A DNA stretch of 34,540 nt from NCBI GenBank assembly GCA_028293125.1, contig JAQGPJ010000079.1, positions 181,296 through 215,835 on the forward strand, written 5' to 3'. Each line of letters begins with the position of its first letter. Position 1 is the first letter of the stretch. The notes under the pieces are model-generated. The model had not been told where the DNA came from. It saw only the letters and a program-made list of their open reading frames with translations, and ran no database searches. This document shows positions 31,940-34,540 of the stretch, piece after piece. Source of the stretch: Verrucomicrobiales bacterium (GTDB taxonomy: Bacteria; Verrucomicrobiota; Verrucomicrobiia; Verrucomicrobiales; V1-33). The translations under genes and the position numbers were made by a program.

Positions 31940-32417
31940 TTACCCCTTCTTAGGCTTCTTTCTGAACTCCCATGGCGGCCCCGGCATCCCTTCCCGCCAC
32001 AGGCCGCGCTTTGCCGCCCGCGCCTCCTGCTCAGTTTGCGCCAGCGCGCGTCCTTGGAATACGCCTTGTAGTGCCACGCCATCCCGGTCCGGACCATGGC
32101 CGGATTCACTTCAGTGCCCCGTCCACGATGACGGTGGCGATAGTCCAGCCATACCGGTCCTTGCTGGTCCTTGGCAGCTCCACCGGCTTCCCAAACACCA
32201 TGGCGGACAAAGTGGCTTTGCAGTCTGCGCTATAGGCCTGCTCTAGCTCAGGCGCATTGATGCCGGCCAGGCGGACTTTGATCTGCGGTTCATTGTTGCC
32301 GGGATAAACGGTGATCGTGTCGCCATCGTGCACGCTCACCACCTTGCCGGCGGGCTGGGCTGAAGGGTGCTCGGCACAGGGGCGGCGGGCACGTCCCCGC
32401 TTCTCCGGCTCCGCCAT
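31940..32417 (-). pseudogene. Thermonuclease (SNase-type) gene broken by two frameshifts
   Basis: Three consecutive frames together read as one nuclease of the staphylococcal nuclease family: frame 1 (from ATG 32417) has VVSVHDGDTITV, VRLAGINAPELEQAY and DRYGWTIATVIVDGAL, and hits TGA at 32106-32108. Frame 2 continues VNPAMVRTGMAWHYKAYSKDA. Frame 3 continues LAQTEQEARAAKRGLW and ends GPPWEFRKKPKKG at TAA 31940-31942. One single-base loss lies near 32107-32110 and a second near 32041-32048. All expected catalytic motifs of the intact protein are present, so decay is recent. The N-terminus lacks a signal sequence and could also be altered. A sequencing error would explain one of these less easily than two. 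Confidence 0.78.
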
Positions 32418-32750
32418 TCATGGAATTCATCCCAGCAGGCATGGCAGCAGCAGGCCAACGTCCCAAAAAGCTCTGAGGAGCTGGCAGCCGAAGCCAAGCG
32501 GTATGCCCCCGGCGGGCACCGGGCATCCCTGTTGGCGGCGGCGCACTTCAAGGCCCAGCAGCAGCGGGTGGCCGCTTTGATGGAGGAGAACGCCAAAGCC
32601 GCCAAGGCATCCGAGGCCAACGCACCGGACTTCAGGGCGGCAGCCTCCTCCACGACACCGCCGGGGAGGTTCGCACGGTACGCGCAGGAGCTGGCGGCCT
32701 GGACAGCCAAGGGACGGCCCGGCCTGCCGCCACGGCTCCTCCCGGCGTGA
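32367..32750 (+). CDS. Hypothetical coiled/helical protein, 127 aa
   Basis: Not recognised. From about codon 30 on the sequence looks protein-like and helical: SSEELAAEAKRYAPGGH, ASLLAAAHFKAQQQRVAAL, MEENAKAAKASEANAPD and RYAQELAAWTAKGRP. The true start is unclear: the GTG at 32367 overlaps the 5' end of the nuclease pseudogene on the other strand, and no ATG is in frame near 32420-32470. A strong terminator 37 bases after the stop supports a real transcription unit. The helical, alanine-rich body could also be part of a phage-related protein. Confidence 0.45.
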   Translation: MLGTGAAGTSPLLRLRHSWNSSQQAWQQQANVPKSSEELAAEAKRYAPGGHRASLLAAAHFKAQQQRVAALMEENAKAAKASEANAPDFRAAASSTTPPGRFARYAQELAAWTAKGRPGLPPRLLPA

Positions 32751-32787
32751 TTGGAGTTTCTGAGGCGCAAGGAGGAAGCGGGAAAGC

Positions 32788-32819
32788 AAAGGGGTGTCCA
32801 TACTGTGGACACCCCTTTT
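32788..32819 (+). terminator. Strong hairpin terminator
   Basis: A perfect 13-bp stem (AAAGGGGTGTCCA at 32788-32800 and TGGACACCCCTTT at 32806-32818) with a 5-base loop ends in TTTT. It ends the 32367-32750 transcription unit; as it is symmetric, it could also act on the other strand. Confidence 0.82.
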
Positions 32820-32948
32820 GGCGTTTGGGTGGGCTGGTGTATCCACTGCTTACAGGAGCCCCGGCGGGTGGGCCGGGACGCCCGATGCCGGCATAGAGGA
32901 ATCGCCGAAGGCCAAATTTTTGGACACGCGGATTATGGTGCTTGGCGT

Positions 32949-33006
32949 TTCACGGGAGTGGCGTAAACGCTCCGCATAGGAGCCGGCGTCCATTCCCGCC
33001 CGTGAA
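32949..33006. repeat. Inverted repeat in the leader of small protein A
   Basis: TTCACGGG at 32949-32956 pairs with CCCGTGAA at 32999-33006, enclosing ~42 bases with a possible inner stem (GGAG...CTCC around GCGTAAACGC). It ends 11 bases before the ATG at 33018, so in RNA it could cover or expose the ribosome-binding region. No known riboswitch is recognised. Confidence 0.5.
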
Positions 33007-33017
33007 TAAACCCCATC

Positions 33018-33317
33018 ATGAACGCGTCGCTATTAAACCGGCTTCAGGGTTTGACCTCCATGTGGTGCCACCTCACGGGCCGGTCGTCGGATGACTTCAA
33101 CAGGGAGTTTTATTCGCGGCTCTGGACTCTCAACTGCTTTACGGGACAATTCCCCGACAAGATTCCAAGGGGGCTGATCTGGGCTTTTGAGGCAGCCGTC
33201 ATGGAATCTCTCTGCGGAAAGTTTTCAGAGGATGAAATTCAGCGGACGCGGATGCAGTTTTCATTGGAGGAACCGGGCGGCACGGAGGCCAGGGAATTAG
33301 CCGGCTTTCCTGAATGA
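33018..33317 (+). CDS. Small hypothetical protein A, 99 aa (paralog of 33834-34097)
   Basis: Not recognised but almost certainly real, because it aligns along its length with the protein at 33834-34097: MNASLLNRLQGL / MINEVLTDKLRM, DDFNREFYSRLWTLNCF / APFHEQFMEELDALRRF, AFEAAVMESL / LLEAKVMREF and FSEDEIQRTRMQF / FSRQEIQRLRARL. Both appear all-helical. No membrane segment. The ATG at 33018 has no clear Shine-Dalgarno and is preceded by an inverted repeat. Function unknown. Confidence 0.7.
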   Translation: MNASLLNRLQGLTSMWCHLTGRSSDDFNREFYSRLWTLNCFTGQFPDKIPRGLIWAFEAAVMESLCGKFSEDEIQRTRMQFSLEEPGGTEARELAGFPE

Positions 33318-33833
33318 CGGGAGATCGGCTCAAACTTGATCACATTTTCTGCACGGAAGATCTGCGCAGATTTGAGCACATCCCGCCATGAAGCTGCTCC
33401 GCCCCCATCCCTGCTGTAGGGTCTCTCCCTCCCGCCGGCCCCGACGCCGCCAGCATGGCATTCCGGCGCAATACCATGGCACTGAGAGGCGGAGCCTCCA
33501 AAACCGGCAGACTATCCCGGTTACCCCGCAAACCCTTCCGGAGCCCGTTCCCATCCCTGAGCGAGAACGGAATTCAGGAAGGTGGGCACGGTAAGGCAAT
33601 GAAGGCGTGGCCGCTCAGACCGGGCAACCCTTATTTTCCCGCATTGCCTTCATAATGCCAGGCGGAATAGCTATAATGCACCCTGTCCATGGAGTGAAAC
33701 CCTGGTTAAAACAATCCGGACATCCCCCTATTGTCCAATCCACCGTCCAGTCCGGCGGCCCGTCAGGAATTTCATTCTTGAGGCCGGTCATCGTCAGCCG
33801 CACCCGCTTAACAGAATGCACCCCCCTTGCGGA
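33318..33833. other. Interval with palindromes between the paralogs
   Basis: No gene is called. Structures: ATCTGCGCAGAT (33360-33371, perfect 12-bp palindrome) enclosed by GCTCAAA / TTTGAGC; and AAGGCAATG (33593-33601) facing CATTGCCTT (33642-33650). Short frames in this stretch have no family-like features. Confidence 0.4.
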
Positions 33834-34097
33834 ATGATAAATGAAGTCCTGACCGACAAGCTGCGCATGATGGTCTTTCTCTGGGATGAGCTCGCACGCG
33901 CCGGTTCCGCAGCCCCCTTCCATGAGCAGTTTATGGAGGAGCTTGACGCCCTGAGGCGCTTTCGGGAGTCTTTCCCCCAGGGTGATCCGGCTCCGCTTGC
34001 CAATCTTCTGGAGGCCAAAGTCATGCGGGAATTCAGGCTGAGGTTTTCCCGGCAGGAGATTCAACGGCTCCGCGCCCGGCTCAACCGGATGAACTGA
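33834..34097 (+). CDS. Small hypothetical protein B, 87 aa (paralog of 33018-33317)
   Basis: Similar in length and sequence to protein A (see there), with the conserved end FSRQEIQRLRARLNRMN and the central FPQGDPAPLANLLEAKVMREF. The alignment to A places the start at the ATG 33834 (MINEVLTDKLRMMVF), not the ATG at 33816. All-helical, soluble, no known domain. Two such copies a few hundred bases apart suggest a family that duplicates within this accessory region. Confidence 0.7.
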   Translation: MINEVLTDKLRMMVFLWDELARAGSAAPFHEQFMEELDALRRFRESFPQGDPAPLANLLEAKVMREFRLRFSRQEIQRLRARLNRMN

Positions 34098-34155
34098 AGG
34101 AAAAGAGTTGGCATTGCCCTGGCCGGGCATGCCGGGTGAGGGCGGATGTCTGTTT

Positions 34156-34341
34156 TCAGGATTTTCCCTTCAGCGTCCACACCGCCGCCCCATGGTGCCG
34201 CGACGGGTGGGCTCCGATGGCGCGCAGCAGGTGCACCGTCTCCCGCCGGCCGGCGCCGAAGGCCGGCATCAGGCTTTCAAGACCGCGGTGGGAAACCGCG
34301 GCTCCGTCAGTCTCCAGCTGCCGGAGTTCGGAAAGCAGCAC
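34156..34341 (-). CDS. Small hypothetical protein, 61 aa
   Basis: Not recognised. The GTG at 34341 is preceded by GAAAGG with 7-base spacing, and the product reads MLLSELRQLETDGAAVS, GLESLMPAFGAGRRETVHLLRAIG and ends VWTLKGKS. The pattern of a helical segment, a turn, another helix and a strand resembles a small winged-helix or replication-type protein, but this is not firm. The frame stays open a little upstream without ATG, so the start could be further back. Confidence 0.42.
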   Translation of the reverse strand: MLLSELRQLETDGAAVSHRGLESLMPAFGAGRRETVHLLRAIGAHPSRHHGAAVWTLKGKS

Positions 34342-34442
34342 CGCCGCGCCTTTCAGTGCTGTCCCTGTTTTCCGGACTTTCCGGTCCGAGCCAATGGAGA
34401 AGCTTTTTCAAAAGGAGGGGCATGGCGGCTGCGGATGATGCC

Positions 34443-34482
34443 GCGGCCTTGGGGGCCGCCTCCGGACCTGTAAAATATTTTA
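34443..34482. repeat. GC hairpin followed by an AT palindrome
   Basis: GCGGCC at 34443-34448 pairs with GGCCGC at 34454-34459, and TAAAATATTTTA at 34471-34482 is a perfect palindrome. The AT-rich end (34471-34510) may be a promoter region for a gene beyond the window edge. Confidence 0.4.
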
Positions 34483-34540
34483 AGGTTTCAGGTTAAAAAA
34501 TTCATAAAACCGGTCCAAGCCCGTGCGCTCTTTCAATCCG

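Noticed and set aside
32920-32935. CCAAATTTTTGG as a second terminator
   Set aside because: Five-pair stem with only two loop bases, no following T run beyond the arm.
1-34540. CRISPR array, rRNA, complete insertion sequence or integron attC series
   Set aside because: No regularly spaced direct repeats, no rRNA-like tracts, no transposase or integrase motif and no paired core sites were seen, although the orphan-rich right part made a cassette array worth considering.

Overview
The window looks like a piece of a Verrucomicrobia chromosome. The DNA is GC-rich. A very large FG-GAP/VCBS secreted protein ends in the 'DFDRDGVPNLLEYAVGTDP' type C-terminal segment that is common in this phylum. 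There is a PVC-type heme-binding protein (Piru/Ver N-terminal domain, HEAT-like part, CATCH cytochrome), a sigma factor with a membrane-spanning C-terminal extension, a PQQ-type beta-propeller, a GxDLY/SGNH esterase and a PEP-CTERM tail. Few starts have a clear Shine-Dalgarno sequence. Assignments come from reading motifs; no database search was possible.

Left part (1-13.5 kb, mostly minus strand). A sensor histidine kinase (1141-3441) and a NarL/LuxR-type response regulator (partial, 1-585) flank a divergently read single-domain globin (676-1104). This suggests a small gas- or redox-responsive module. Next come the 1085-residue VCBS protein with a good terminator, a DUF2905 membrane protein, a remnant of an OmpR-type regulator, a SnoaL-like protein, a PQQ-like propeller protein, an unknown protein, and a two-gene unit. 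That unit is a sigma-70/ECF factor with a transmembrane segment and a repeat-containing tail, followed by a membrane-anchored protein built of similar repeats.

Middle part (13.7-22.7 kb, mostly plus strand). A Tat-exported DMFase-like protein is tightly coupled (2-nt gap) to a 941-residue PVC-type heme protein. A secreted GxDLY/SGNH esterase, an M20D amidohydrolase, an AbrB/PIN toxin-antitoxin pair with an operator-like palindrome, and a membrane-anchored YpfJ-type zinc peptidase follow.

Right part (22.7-34.5 kb) is a low-density accessory region. It holds a DUF1275 membrane protein, an orphan PEP-CTERM tail, several small proteins of unknown function, a diverged stand-alone GyrB/ParE-type ATPase-like domain, a DUF1810 protein, a putative HTH protein, a secreted parallel beta-helix protein, a thermonuclease gene broken by two frameshifts, and two paralogous ~90-residue proteins. 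A ~100-bp leader-plus-start segment occurs twice in front of unrelated genes (25463-25561 and 28278-28380). I consider this, the sigma/repeat pair and the GyrB-like orphan the points most worth following up.
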